This document shows, in pieces, positions 12,809 to 25,848 of a stretch of 64,000 nucleotides of DNA; the first letter of the stretch is position 1, and every line of letters begins with the position of its first letter. The notes below the pieces were generated by a model, which saw only the letters and a program-made list of their open reading frames with translations, did no database searches and was not told where the DNA came from. The stretch comes from Corydoras sp. C115. Its lineage: Eukaryota; Chordata; Actinopteri; Siluriformes; Callichthyidae. Location: contig JAFMOC010000009.1 of NCBI GenBank assembly GCA_019802505.1, positions 9,733,501 through 9,797,500 on the forward strand, written 5' to 3'. The position numbers were made by a program, and so were the translations under genes.

Positions 12809-15665
12809 ATTTATTTATTTATTTTTGTAGGTTTGTACTCGAAGTATCTAAATGCATCATGGAAAATACATACCCATCATAAAATACCCATCACCTGCGC
12901 TTCACAAACTTAACTGGTTTTAAATATATTGCAGTAAGAAACTGTGTATCTTATTTATTAGTGAATCATGGATTATTGTTATTTGTATAATGGTATGAGC
13001 TTCAGTCTGCATTGGCTATTAGCATGTTGCAACATGCTGGGGGATCTTTTCCTGGTACATAACTTGATGAAGTATTGCTGCCTTGTGCATATCCACCTAT
13101 CAACAGGAGGGATTTAAGAGACAGAATGTCAGACCCTCAGTGGTGGTCAGTGGCAGGTAAGTATATACAATTTGTCACTTGAAAAATGAATCCTCTGTTT
13201 TGTAGGCAAAAGTAATTAGCCTCCACAAAGACGCACGGTTTGGCTTTTCCCCTCATGTCTGGGGTCATGCAGTTCACAGATGTTACAAGTTTAAAGTGAC
13301 ACTTTTATAGCAGGGTATACTGGAGGTTCATGTGACAATTATGATGAATTATTTACTTAAATGTTTAAAGCATTTTAAGGAAAACAAATGTACTAATACT
13401 CACTACATTAGCTTAACAGTGCTAAAATCAAGGATCAGTTTCATTTGATTTGACATAGAAAATGAAATGACTAACACATTACACACATGATCAACAAGAG
13501 TAATGCATGGAGTAATACTGACTTGTGTTCCATTTTGTACATGTAAAATAGGAAAGGTGTATATTTGGACATGACCAGTAAATGTAATTACATTAATTTG
13601 CTTTTTACACCTGATGCACTTACATTGGCACAACACACACTCCCTTCTGTCCTGAGAACGGATCATTAGCCTAACATTTTGTTAATGATAGACCTGAGGT
13701 GTTCAGCTTTAAATGAAGAACAGAATGGAGGAGAGTAAACCAATACGCATAACAGATGAAGGACCTTAAATACCCTGCAAATCTTTAATTTAATATAATA
13801 AGATATATAATGTCCATTAAAACTACAGAGCATTTTTAATCAATTTGTTAGTTCAATTTGCAGTTAATCTCTTTGTGTGTGTGTTTTATTTTTAGTTAAA
13901 TAAATAAATTTACTTTTAGAATTCACATGGATTTTAATTTGCATACTTGCCTTTTATAGCATTCTTCATGACTTTTTGTCTTATCTTCTCACAACATTGC
14001 AGTTTAAGCCTCAGGGTGGAATGAACCAACTGAATCATATAGGTGGGTGGAAATTTAGAACAGGACTGTTCACGACACTTGTACTTTGATGAAACAGGTG
14101 GCATGTTACTGCACCTCTGTGTGAGTTCACTGTGTGAGGTCGATGGCTGGAGGCTGGAAATCGTGTTTGTTCAGCATCCTAAAGCTACACTTTGAAAAGG
14201 AAAAAAAAATCACATTAGAACTTAAATGAGGTCATATGAAAAAAAAAGCTTCAGATGTACGAATTTAAATCTCATGAGCTACACTAAGTGGAAAAAAATG
14301 TATAAAATTCTATGAGTTGGTGAGATTATTCAAGGATTGGGTTACAATGACAGAATGGCTGTCAAACAAAGATCAACATGTGCCATGCCCAGTGTTGGCT
14401 GTTGTGGTTTTAAGTACACCATTATTGTGATGTAGAGATTTAAAAATACATTCTCTGGCATGACTGATCACACTTAATCAGACATATTTCAGATTTTTAA
14501 ATGTCAGAACCCTCCCTGTATGTACTGGGTAAGGTGGCCGGCAACCTATTGTCTTGACTGTATTTAGTGGCACAGGTTGTCTGCGTTTTTACAAATGACA
14601 TCTTAAGGTGTTTTAGTACCTGACTACAAGGCTTGAATGTTGCCTGCATGAGCTGTGTAAGTTTCTTACAGCTGTAACCTTTTATTAAACAGTTTACAAT
14701 GATGTGATCACATTGAATTTATGAATGTATGAGCTCATACTGTACATATCCTAGACTTAAATGTACATAAATCTGAATAATAGTTTAAATATTTTATTTC
14801 TTATGATTCCAGAAAATTTGTGAAGATGTGCATTTTTGTTGTGAATCTTCCATTGCACACCATTTATAAAAGCCTGGTACATGGGCCAAAAAAGGAATTA
14901 AGTAAACTTGATTACATAAATAACACAAACACTGTTTCCTAGCTACATCAAAAACCACACTTGTTATAACAGTGGTCATTTATGCTGAGGTTGAATTGCG
15001 ACTTGGTGATGCAGAGAGATTCACCTCAAAAGGTTTTAATTTTACCCCATTTTGAGGTTTGCTCTGGTTTATCCTGCACCATTTACTGTCATGTGATCTG
15101 AGCCATCAAAAACACATATGCCAACTCATGTGCTGCTTATAAATGGAGCCAAAACCACAGGCACATAGTACACCCAAGACAGGTGCCAGCCGAACATCTG
15201 GAAGGCACTCAGTAACAACACAGAAAACATTACTCTGTTCATGTTAACTAATTTGCATTAGTGAAGAAAAACATTTATATTGAATTTTTGATGTGTTCTG
15301 TACTATTATTGGATTCAAACACAGACTGTGAAACAAAAGTCACATTTTCTTTTTCTTCAGCAAAATATATTCCTCTAAATGTGTCGCCATTTAACAAGCA
15401 AGGAATGTAATAAAAATATTTGTACAGTTTCACAGGCATCTAAATGAGTATTTAGGTTGTAAGGTCATCAGCATACATTAGCATTCAAAATGCTGGACTC
15501 CATAAACAAACCAGATTTTGTTGGATTGATCTTGTACAGCATTAAATAAAGAATCCAAAACGATAAAAAAATAACTTTTTATTTGTGTATAATTTCAAAT
15601 ATTTTATTTAATAGAAAAAATATGTTATTTGATGCAGTAATCAAATAGTAAATTAAAATACTCCC
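12806..15665. other. Gene-free AT-rich DNA
   Basis: No coding gene is supported. The segment contains a perfect consensus 5' splice site (CAG|GTAAGT at 13154-13162) 50 nt downstream of an acceptor-like site (see findings). A modestly GC-richer patch at 15000-15200 could be regulatory. Nothing else was recognised. Confidence 0.5.
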
Positions 15666-15692
15666 TTATTATTATTATTATTATTATTATTA
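15666..15692. repeat. (TTA)n microsatellite
   Basis: Nine tandem TTA/ATT triplets in an AT-rich context. Simple repeat. Confidence 0.9.
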
Positions 15693-15803
15693 AAATTACT
15701 ACGTTCAATATACTGGTGTCTTGAGCAGCTATGCAGATGGGTCTTCAACACTTTTTTTCTGTTCTAGTAAAAACACTAGTCATACATACAACATGCATTC
15801 CAA

Positions 15804-16199
15804 ATGTTTTTGGCTACAGGTTGTAGTTTGTGTATCGCACATATTTCCAAGCAACAGATTTTTTTTCTTAGGAGTAAAAATATTTATTCACTTCTTAATG
15901 GTGGTGCTAATGTGCAAACAAACCTTTTGCTCACTTCAGCTTACAGCAAACATGACACATTTCCCCACCCAATTAACTTTACAGCAACAAGTCTTTTTAA
16001 GCAATTCTTTGATGGGATATTTACTTGCCTGCAGAACAGGTTAAATACTAATCATGCAGTGGTTGTAATACATGTGGTCACCGATCAGTGCTATCATAAC
16101 TGTAAAGCAAATGGTGTTTGTGTAATGATTTGGTGTATTCTCCTTGTATACTTAATAATTTCCTCTGAGCATGCCAGGTTAAAGAATAAAAAGAATTGA
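15804..16199 (+). other. Orphan open frame of 131 codons
   Basis: An ATG-initiated frame of 131 codons overlaps a 107-codon frame (15721-16044) in a second phase. Two long frames over the same AT-rich stretch are uncommon but can arise by chance. The product is rich in Cys, Phe, Leu and Asn, with a hydrophobic C-terminal part, and resembles no family I recognise. No splice sites, promoter or poly(A) signal single it out. It is most likely non-coding. Confidence 0.12.
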
Positions 16200-16784
16200 T
16201 CCTGAAATAATCAACGATTAGAAAACTTCTTTCTTTCCTATTATACAATAATGTTATGTCTTAGCTGTGATTTGAGCATGTCACTCTACCCTCTACAGAC
16301 AAAAGTGGTACCTCTGAAATATAAAATGTAATTCGTGATTATTTCCAAAGGAAATAGAATAAAATAAATGAAATATGATGGTTGTAATAAATTGTACCAT
16401 TTTGATGACACCAACCCCTTTTTCTTTATATAATTTTTGTATTTATGATAAATTGTATGTTGTCCTCTGTCTCACCTTGATTCTAGGGAACATTGTTTAT
16501 TTTTCCTGTGTACTGCACAAATATGGTTGAAAATACTTAAGTATTGATACTTGAAGTTGTTTAACTACTGTTTTAGACTTTTATTATTAGTAGTATACCA
16601 ATTCATTATAATAGTATATTATTAGTATTACAGCAGTATTATTACATATCATACAAATTTAAGCTGAAATAATTGACTTACATCTTTAAATATGTACCTA
16701 ATTTGTTGAAAGGTGACATACTATTCACACATACATTTCTCATGGATAGTTTATGTATTCTCCCATCAAACTGTCACTTTCCAG

Positions 16785-17040
16785 AGCTATTATGAAAAGA
16801 TGGGGTATGCCCATGCCTGGCGAGTGCAGAATTCAGAGCTCACTGGCTATGAATCAATCTTGCCAGCAGACACTGGGGAGTGTGATCCAGGGGCCACATA
16901 TTCATCAGCCTGGGGGCTGTCAGGGGCTTCATGGGAACTGAGCAAGCATAACTGACAAAAGAAAACACCTTTGAAACAGTGAAGGAAATGAAGTGCTCAA
17001 ACTGGACACCTTCACATCAGCCTCCCAGTAACCTGTATCA
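16785..17040 (+). other. Stop-poor island, possible exon or CNE
   Basis: A GC-richer block begins right after an acceptor-like site (CTGTCACTTTCCAG, AG at 16783-16784). One frame stays open for 56 codons to a TGA at 16953-16955, and a second frame is also open for most of that length. The first has a balanced composition (Trp, Tyr, Glu, Gly), unlike the Phe/Ile/Lys-rich noise elsewhere. No family is recognised. A CNE would give the same picture. Confidence 0.22.
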
Positions 17041-17078
17041 ATTGAACTTAAAAAAAAAAATTATCCAAGATATTAAGT

Positions 17079-17447
17079 ATGGAATTTAATAAGCAACACC
17101 GTGCATCCCACAGTAGGTCTACCCCCTCAATAAACTCCATGTGCTTGATGTGTATATTTGCAGTGGTGTGTTTTATTACACTTCCTCCCCCTGAATCTGA
17201 ATGGCTCAGAATGTTTCCCTTAATAGGTGATCCATGGAAGCATCGCCAAGGGGTTTCTGTTTGCAGGCTGTCAGAATTAATGCGAGTTCGGAGCGAGAGC
17301 TTTTCACTCCAAACACTGTGGAGGCTGGATATGGTGCATAGAGAGTGTAAACCCCACAGGACGGTACTGGAATTAGTGTTTGATGACCGGCTATTAAAAC
17401 GGATAATATGTGAGCCACATGAGAGCATTAAAATGTGGACAACGTAG
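17079..17447 (+). other. Stop-poor island open on both strands
   Basis: A plus-strand frame of 122 codons, minus-strand frames of 126 and 70 codons and several CpGs mark this as the least stop-rich non-transposon stretch in the left half. The plus product is charged and Trp/Arg-containing, but matches no family I know. Openness on both strands argues for base composition or a conserved non-coding element rather than a gene. It begins about 40 bp after the island at 16785-17040, so the two may be one element. Confidence 0.25.
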
Positions 17448-18129
17448 GCATCTCATTTGTCATTGACCATAATTGTTATTTGTCACTAACATAGATCTTT
17501 GGTTCCCTGAAACAGTTTCAAAGTCAAAACGAATACAAAATAATGTTAGAGAGGTTAATAAAAACTTTAACACATATTTTCTTTTGTAATTAACACTGCA
17601 AATGTAGGAGTAACTCAGCAGGTGGGAGTAATCAGAGGCTGGTGCAAGGTGCAGCTCTGTGAACGTGAGCTCAATTTCATCGCACATGTACAAGTAGCAG
17701 CATCCTGCATCTGTCTGTGATCACTTTGACCCTCGACCTCCAGTGGCCTATGCTGTCTGATGTTTCAGTGATGCCAGAAGGCCATAATGGGTCAGATAAA
17801 CAGGAACTAATTACAACCCAACTGGCAGGATCAGTAAATGAGAAGCAGTTGGTGATTCCAACTTTTGCTGATGGACAGTGAATCCTATAACTGTAGTTTT
17901 AGACACCCATTATAACTGCAGAATATTACAGATCTATTAAGACTTGTTACACAAAGTATTCTTTGTAGTTTTGAGCATGGCACATTACATCCAAACTGTG
18001 GAAAAATACAATGATTTTGAAGCTGTAACAAATAATAATTCTTAGTTTTGACTTGAAATTTAATTTTCACATTAAACATGCATTCATGCATTTTATTCTG
18101 CTTAAGAAAAAAAAAATGGTTTTAGTGCT

Positions 18130-18410
18130 CTCACTCTGAATTTATCACTGGTAACTATCAGGGACACACACTGGCACACAAATACACACAGCGTCTTTCT
18201 GCATGCTGTATAATAGGCCCTGGGACTGAACATGAGAAAATCAATCCTGAGCCTCTCATCACATCTGACCTCTGCTCCCAGTACAAATCCTGAATTAATT
18301 AAAGAGGGAAATCCCACTGGCCAACACAGAAGCAGATTGAGTGTCTTCACCCCTCCCTGCACCACCAGAGGATTAGGGAAGCTGACTCAATGATGAGAGT
18401 ATTTCCAAAG
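18130..18410. other. Candidate conserved non-coding island
   Basis: A complex block with CTGAATTAATTAAAGAGGG near 18289 and TGACTCAATGATGAG near 18383. These resemble homeodomain and AP-1/Maf words. An 87-codon minus-strand frame crosses it without family similarity. Regulatory function is inference. Confidence 0.22.
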
Positions 18411-20729
18411 CAGCAGGTAACTGCAGTGCCACAAAGACTGAGTGCTCCTACCATCTATATTGATCCCCATCCCAAATGCTCATTTGCCCCATTTGTGACT
18501 GTGCTAATCTGATGTTAACCTCCGTCATAACAGGAGGCATAGCTATCCTCTAAAGTGCTGTATATGAACCATGAGTTTCCATAATAAAGAGTAATTTGGT
18601 ACAACCACAAAATGACAGCATGATTTATCGACCCGAGTACGACATAGCATTTTTAATTTACTTTTTATTAAGATCCATTCATTCTTGTGACCATGTTGCC
18701 CCTGCCTGTGCTACTGGTTTCATTTACAAATGTAGTGCAGTGTTGGCAATAAGACTTACTCCCTGGCTGTTGACCCAGTTGGATAACAAGCCTACTAGCA
18801 TCATTTTACAAAACTCTGTGCTATGGTTGCTTCCCAGAGCACCACACATTGCAACAAGGAGGTGCAAGGGTCTTATTGTTTCCAAACCTAGCCAGCATAC
18901 CTTTATTGCCTTATCATCTGGGACTTCTTGAGTCAATAATCACAGATATGACCACATTCTTCCCTCAACACAGGCTTCTTATTTTTATTGAAGAAAGATA
19001 ATCTAAATTACACAAATGCAGCATTTATCATTTTTTATCTCAGTATAAATAATATTGTTATTGCATGTACACTCATATACTCTAAAAATATGTCCATGCA
19101 TTGCTTTATGGATCCATTGTTTTGTGCCTAATTATCAGTAATTAACAGTTAATACAAATAAGAGTACAACAAACACTAATCACACATGTCAAACATGACC
19201 TACAAATAATGCTTATCCAATTATATGGCTAGCAACCACATTGCCCATGTCTGAAAATTTAGTAGTTCTGCATTTGACATAAGTACAGAGAATACACTTA
19301 CTTATGTCACACTAAAATACTGACTGAAACACAAACATCTCCCCGCTAATTTCTGTTTAGTTCGGTTCTGTTTCTTTTGTATACATACCTGATTGATGTC
19401 CTCTGAGTGTAAGTACCAGTTAAATGTGCTCAATTATCCCGGTTTCTTAACAGCAAGGTGACTGTAAGCTGAGGTAATATGAGACTTTATCATGATGTGA
19501 CTTAATCTCACATGAAGGATTGTAACTTAAATGAGATGGGACAAACCACAAGTCTCATGAAAATGATCGAATGACCTTTTTGCAAAGGCTTGGTTTTCAG
19601 GAAAACTATCTTGTAAAACTGCCACATTCAATCAGTATACTGGCTGCAACACATATCAGGAGGTCCTGGCAAAGGTTTTTACATTGGGGTGCTGGGAATA
19701 TGCAGTATTTCTTCTCTGCATGCAAAGACTCACCATTCTTTGTATAGTGTGTGGCATTAGTTCACATTATGCCTGTTCAGTGAAATGAAGAAGACTCACT
19801 AAATATGAGCAGCAAGGGAATTCTGAATATCAAACTCTGTCTTAATTTTAAGCTGCTGGAGTTTTATTATTAGTAATTTTGTAGGTGACAATATATAAAG
19901 CAATCAAACTATACTGAAAAATTGCGATTAAGGCAAAAAAAAAAAAAGGTTTCATAAAGACACATTCACCGTGGTCAAATTCTCATACCTCCATTTTAGA
20001 ATTAACAGGCTGCCGTTTTCAATGTACTCACTCATGGGTGGCCATCCATGCCCACCCAAACAGTCTATTGGAAGGTCTGGGTAGGTAATTTACTTTAATA
20101 ACATACCCCACATAGTCTGAACACGGTTATTAAATACCACTGCTATTCTAGGCATAAGTTTTTGTGCCAACCAACAGCTCTCTGCCAGTCAGACATCCCA
20201 CGACTGAATAATTTAAGAATTCAAGCAAAGTTACTGAGTGTTAGCTATATATGTGCATATTAATGTGTAAGTAAACTGCTTAATATGCACTCATTTTTCA
20301 GCAAATTAACCGTTCAAATGAGTTTAAATTGTCAATTTCCTTATGAGAAAAAACACAGGTGCACAAGAATTTAATTGTTAACTCATAACTGCTAGTATTT
20401 CAGCTGTAATTAACAGCAAAATAATGAGTGACTAACGTATTGGGACTTTCAATGTAAATGTTTAAAATAATATTTTGCCTTGTAGATAAGTGGTTATAAA
20501 CCATATAACTGACTGGAGTTGATTTATAGTCTAAGGCTTAGAGTTAACTTGATCCCTTCAAACTAAAGTTCTAAGTATGAAATGTATGTCTAAATATTAT
20601 CATGTACCTGAATAATATACTTAAACTGTACAAAATGATTTAATTGGTCAGAAACCTTACTTACAATGATGTAACAAATAGATGATTCTCATATAATGGG
20701 ATTTTCGTAAATTGAGGGTGGTAAACTAA
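18411..20729. other. Gene-free unique DNA
   Basis: A 111-codon frame at 18596-18931 has no recognisable domain and is opposed by a 70-codon frame on the other strand. The rest is AT-rich without ORFs or known repeats. Confidence 0.45.
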
Positions 20730-21116
20730 ATTAAAATGATGATGATGGCCCTAAACACACCATGGGTTAAGTAAGACCCAGACTGCCCCAAAAATTAAGT
20801 CAACCTAAACATCAGAAATCTGTAGATAAACCTTAAAAGGCCTGTGCATGCAAGATAACAATCCTACAGAACTTTAAAGACTTTACAAGAAAGAATGAAA
20901 GAAAAGAAAATAATTGAAAGCTTTTTAGTGTTTAACTGTGATTTGGTTAGTACAAGTGATTAGTTCTGTACTGATTCATGTCAGGTTCCCAAACATTTGT
21001 TTCTTGTGCATTTCCTTGTGTTAAATTTAATTAAAAAATAGCTTCCTTAAAATTAAGGAAACTGAAAATTGTGTATTTTTTAAGCAGAAATGCTCACACT
21101 TTTGCATGCCACTGTA
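20730..21116 (+). pseudogene. Decayed 3' end of a Tc1/mariner transposon
   Basis: Three pieces of a Tc1-type transposase lie in order but in different frames. The second catalytic Asp region reads as Asp-Gly-Pro-Lys-His-Thr at about 20743-20760. A stretch corresponding to the Asn-Leu-Trp around the catalytic Glu lies at about 20790-20822. The C-terminal segment (Val-His-Ala-Arg ... Lys-Asn-Glu-Arg-Lys) lies at 20848-20905. Stops and deletions break all of it. The right terminus follows: an inner TTCCCAAACATTTG (20986-20999) and an outer CTTTTGCATGCCACTG ending at 21114, next to a TA at 21115-21116. The CAGTGGCATGCAAAAG end is typical of a common fish Tc1 family and differs from the element at 44427. 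The 5' half is missing or too eroded to see. Confidence 0.7.
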
Positions 21117-23459
21117 CTTTCATTCTACATGAACATATTGAATTAGCTTTTTTTAGAGTAATCTGATAAAATACAATTAAAGCTGATATAAAAGTTCTAT
21201 ATTGATCCATATTTAAATTGTTCATGTTGCTATTGGCTGCAGTTTACTATGCTATACCTAAACTATGCTATACTTTAAACTGAAAGCTTAGCCTGAGGGC
21301 TCAGAAGAACAGAAGCAAGTTTATAAAAGGGAAGAGCACTTTATCCTGGGTGCTTAGCATCACTCAAGTCTCTTGACATTGAGGTTGACACAGTGGCTGT
21401 ACTGTGGCTTTAGCTTCCATGATGTCAATGGATACAGTCAGACCTGCTTCCTTCATCGACTTTGCCAAACTGCCTGCAGGTCAGAAGACAAAACTGTTTT
21501 CTTAAGGATTAGTTAAGCCATTATCACATTAAAATGTGAGACTTGATCTGCTGCCTTGTAGCTTTTAACGATCAGTGGAAGGTTTAGTCAAGATGTGCCG
21601 TTCTTAATGCTGTTGAGCAGTGATTCGCAAGGTGTGTGTTATCTAAATGCTGCATTTTTAATACATTTAAAGTAATTTTAATCAATATGCACAAACTTGG
21701 TATCATATCAATGACTAAATCTTATAATATGATGGTCATGGCACCTGTTTATTTTAGCATCTTAATGTGTTATTCAATATTGAAATGTTTTACATACTGT
21801 CTACACTTTTGTTTCTTCTGTTGGCATTCTGCAATAACACAATGACTGGGGATAAAAATGATTGCAAATGCTTAATATTATAATACAGCTCAATATTTTT
21901 ATTGCAAATTCTGATGCAATTTAAATAATCAGTTGGCAATTATATTAAATTGTACCAACCAAAAACCATTTTTATCTATCAGAAATATTTGTATGGTAAT
22001 CACAGAACCCTCTCTGAAACATCATTATTCATTTGTTATATTATTTGATATGGAAATGTTAATTTTAAGGTGAAGCACAAACTCAAACATACCTAAAAAT
22101 GGACATAAAAAAACAAATTCTAATCTGAATGGATAAATGAAGAAATATATTTAAATAAATAAATATGGCCGATTTAAAGCAGTGGCTTCATTGCAACTCA
22201 AAAAAAAGCTCCTACAACTTTTCGCCATTTTAATGGCAAACGTGACTCATACATATTCCGATGTCAAGTTCTATTCACACATTAGCAAGTGAAGTCAGAC
22301 CACATAGAGCAAATAAACTGTTTTACACTCTTTTAAATGATGGAATTTCATATATATTGTAATCATTTAACATTTTTAATGGTATTATTAAAACCAGATT
22401 TAATTCTGCGGTGTAAATCCAGTCGAAGTTTATAATTAGATCCTGCTGTTTAGAAATAGTAGAATTCCCCAGACTACATTCAAACTTTTAATATTATCTT
22501 GTGCATGCAAATTCTTGTGAATAATTTATCATTCATTACTCTAGATTGTTTTTACCAATTTTTAAAAAAAAATCAAATTATCTTCCCTGGAACTTTCTAC
22601 AGTGGTCAGTAGCTCATACATGAACTCCTTTTTCTTTTACTCTAAATTGCTGTGGTCAGCAGCTGTAACACAATATATGTATTAATATTGGTGTTATAAG
22701 CCAAAGCCAGGAACAAAGTGGTATACGACTTTTAATAATTATTATAGACCTTTTATTACTCCTAGATATTCACATGCTTTCATCATCTAGTGTGTACCAA
22801 TTGCAAACATACTAAGTTTTTTTTTAATAAAATATATTTAGTAAACACACACATTTCTGTCATTGTGACCAATAAGAAAATTAATAATAATGAATCTTAG
22901 CAGCAACTGCAGTAAGAGGTGACATATAACAGACAGCTTTTCTGAGGCCTAGGACCCTTGAGAAACATATGCATGGTCAGAATCTGGATGCCCTGAGTAA
23001 AAGCAACCATGAAATGCAGGAAAAGCTGTTTATGATCAATTACACGCATAATGCATGACTGTCACTAACCCTTATTAAAGTTATGAATTTTACTTAAGGA
23101 ATAAGCAGCTGGAAAATCTCAGATCCGTGTCATATTGCACCCTTCTAGGAATGTGGTTAACAATTCAATTAAATCTAGCTGGTTATTTATGATGTCTGGC
23201 TCTTTCTTTGTTTTTTGCTTAAAAGATGAAGTGTGAGTGCACTTGAAGCCATAATGTAGGCTAGTAACAATAGTGTCGACCTCAAGAGTTGTTCCAACTT
23301 ATGTTCAAATGCCAGATAGGAAATAAATTGCATTTTGCAAAGAAGTTTTTATGTTACTTTGTGATGGGGCTCCGGTGAGCTTTAATGCTCTAATTACTGT
23401 CAGCACAATGTTTATATTTCTGTGTGTGCTTAGCAGAGGATAAGAGTAAAAGAAAGAGT
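21117..23459. other. Gene-free AT-rich DNA
   Basis: No open frame above 70 codons and no repeat family were recognised. It is dominated by A/T runs. I see nothing functional in it. Confidence 0.5.
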
Positions 23460-23660
23460 ATGGAGTTGGAGAGTTGCATAGGGAGAGAAGTGCATGGGTG
23501 TTAATAACCAGCTGACAGGTGCTGAAGCTGGAGTCCTGCCACTCTGCACGTGCTCGACGCTCTTTAATAATTACAGAGAGCAGAGGCCTAATAAGAACCA
23601 GCTGCTACAATTCTGAGGCCACTGGATCCCTTTGCACTAGGGCTTTGTTTCAACCCTGTC
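23460..23660. other. Candidate conserved non-coding island
   Basis: The block has AACCAGCTGACAGGTGCTG near 23510 (paired E-box and Meis-like words), GCACGTGCTCGACGC near 23546, CTTTAATAATTACAGAG near 23562 and a second CAGCTG near 23601. Such clustering of E-boxes and homeodomain words in a compact, GC-richer patch is typical of developmental enhancers. Conservation is untested. Confidence 0.3.
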
Positions 23661-24214
23661 AAGAGTAGGTCATTGTTTGGGTACATTAGGCTCGTTTTGG
23701 CTCTTTCTAAGCCGTCACCAAGACTGACATTATAGAAAACAAAAACTAATTAACAGTGGAGCCACACTTTTCACAGGCTTTGTACAGGTAGACATGAATC
23801 TGCTTAATGTAAGAGAAATCATTTTCATCATGCCTGTTTCTCATTGGATTCACCTAAAAGTATCCATCATAATACTTTACTCATGTTAGAAGAAAAAACA
23901 AGCACTTTGCCCACTGGACACGGTTTCTCTTGTTTTACACGAGGGTAGCATTTAAATAAACAAAACAATCAGACAATTAGTTCACAAATGTATTATTTCA
24001 GTGTCCATCATTGTAACAGTTAGTCTTCAGATTATGATATTATGCTGAGGTGGAATTTGGCCATTGGGTCATAATTAGGAAGTAATTAATGGGTAAATTA
24101 AAGCTATTAAAGTAATTGCTTAAGCAAACCTCACATTTGGACAGATGGCATATCTCTTTTAATTAAGGGTGATCAATTCTACTACATTCTGTTGCTAAAT
24201 AATTTTTTTAACCA

Positions 24215-24233
24215 GTGTGTGTGTGTGTGTGTG
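24215..24233. repeat. (GT)n microsatellite, short
   Basis: Nine GT units next to an eroded interspersed repeat. Confidence 0.85.
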
Positions 24234-24369
24234 GGTACTATCCATCCAGTCGTATCCGACCCTTAGTTTCATGGTAAATGTTTTTATAAGGTAAGCTACC
24301 AAGTCTTTCCTCGACCATTAGTTTATATATTATCCAATCAGGGGTGCAATTATGTCTTATAGTACCTAT

Positions 24370-24515
24370 CTGCATGTTTTTTTGGAATTTGAAAGACAAC
24401 AGGAGAAAAAAAAAACACTGGGGCACGCTAAGGACATGCAGACTCTACAAACAAATAGTTTTTTTGTTTACTCCAGCTGGGAATGAAACTTGCACCACCT
24501 CCAAAACACTGCTAT
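24370..24515 (-). repeat. Eroded tRNA-like SINE copy
   Basis: In plus orientation the order is ATGTTTTTTTGGAATTTGAAAG, then ACAACAGGAG, then GGACATGCAGACTCTACAAAC, then CTGGGAATGAAACTTGCACC. This follows the minus-strand layout of the full copy at 36473-36833 (TTTTTGGACTGTGGGAGG ... GAGAACATGGAAACTCC ... GATTCGAACC). It is heavily diverged and the B box is lost. It is called from the order of matching blocks, so borders are approximate. Confidence 0.5.
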
Positions 24516-25446
24516 TTATGAACTAATACAAAAAGTAAAATTGAAAATAAACTAATTTAGCTGTGAGCTTTAAGTGATAAGCAACAATGATCGTACATGA
24601 CCTTTTGAAAATCTTTAAATGTGCTGGAATTCTTTAAGATTTATGGACATTTTCAGTGCAAACACTTCACAAACACTCTGGATATTTCAATATTGTAATA
24701 TTTTGTTATTTAAAGCAAATTGATGTATTCTTACAATCTTTTTTTTGCTGGACAGTGTATATACTTTACATTCAACAGCCACCAAATCAGTTACATGTCT
24801 TTGTTTAATGGATACTTTTTATTAATGCTCTCACAGGACCACTAGAGAACTTTTCATTAACTTCATTATTTTAAAACCTTATCATTGTATTTAAAAATCT
24901 CCTCTTTTATGCAACTTTTCAGATGGTTTTCAAATCTCTTTATATTCCTTCTCAACCCAACAATGTGTTACAACGTTACATTAAATCTTCACCAGACATT
25001 GTGCTTTGCTTTACCGCTCATATTACGTTCTCTTTTGGAAGCTTGTTTTGAGCAGCCAGGCAAACAGCCTTTATTAACAGTAGACTGTTTATCTAATGAA
25101 TCACCTTAGCTCTCAGCACAATTTGTGGTGCTACTAAGGTTTCTTGGCTTTTTCTCTACCCTGGAACCACCATCTGTGGGGTCGGCAGAACTAGAGAAGG
25201 GGCAGGACTGAGGAACTAACAGGGCTATGGTTGTGTCAAACGAGCACAGCTGTGAAATCAGTCATTTTCACAGGTGGGCTTCACTGCCAAAGTGTATTTG
25301 CATCAGGGAGTGTGAGTGTAATGACCTGTGCACCTCGCATGAGAGGTACTGTGCTTTCTATTCCTAAACATACTGTCCGCTAAAGAACTATTCTGGCTTT
25401 CCATTGTGCATAATTCACCATAATTGCCAAAGTAAATTGTTATAAT

Positions 25447-25848
25447 ATGACTAAATGTCATCTTATTTTTTTTATCACCTTTCCTCCTCCTCTTGTTTCA
25501 CTCTACCTCCTTTACTCTCTCTTGATTTATCTTTTTTTTTCTACCCTGCTCTCTTCGAATTTTTATTTTCTAACCCACCCTCCATTGCATGCTTTTTCAC
25601 ATTCTCCCCAGGTTTCACATCTCTGTCCTCTGTCCTGTGTGATTATGTGCTGGACATGTCTAAGCCTGTGTGGTGTAGTGTTTGATGTCAGTTCATTTTC
25701 ATCTACTGCTGACAGACCAATGGTTGAGGGAGCTTTCAGTTCCCAAGGTAGTCCCTCTGTAATTGAGGAACCACAATCCCTCTCCAGTGGATTACAGGAT
25801 TTTTGGCAATTTTACCTCTTCAAGATGATGTTGCTCTGTGGGAAATAA
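25447..25848 (+). other. Open frame of 133 codons in pyrimidine-rich tract
   Basis: A 133-codon frame and a 76-codon frame overlap here. The 5' half is a long C/T-rich stretch (25480-25610), which encodes Phe/Leu/Ser-rich noise. It ends at a good acceptor-like site, CACATTCTCCCCAG (AG at 25610-25611). The 3' half is less biased (Ser, Glu, Gln, Pro). No family is recognised. A spliced exon is possible; a chance frame is more likely. Confidence 0.12.

Noticed and set aside
18596..18931. 111-codon plus-strand frame as a gene
   Set aside because: No family similarity, an opposing frame, and no splice or promoter context.
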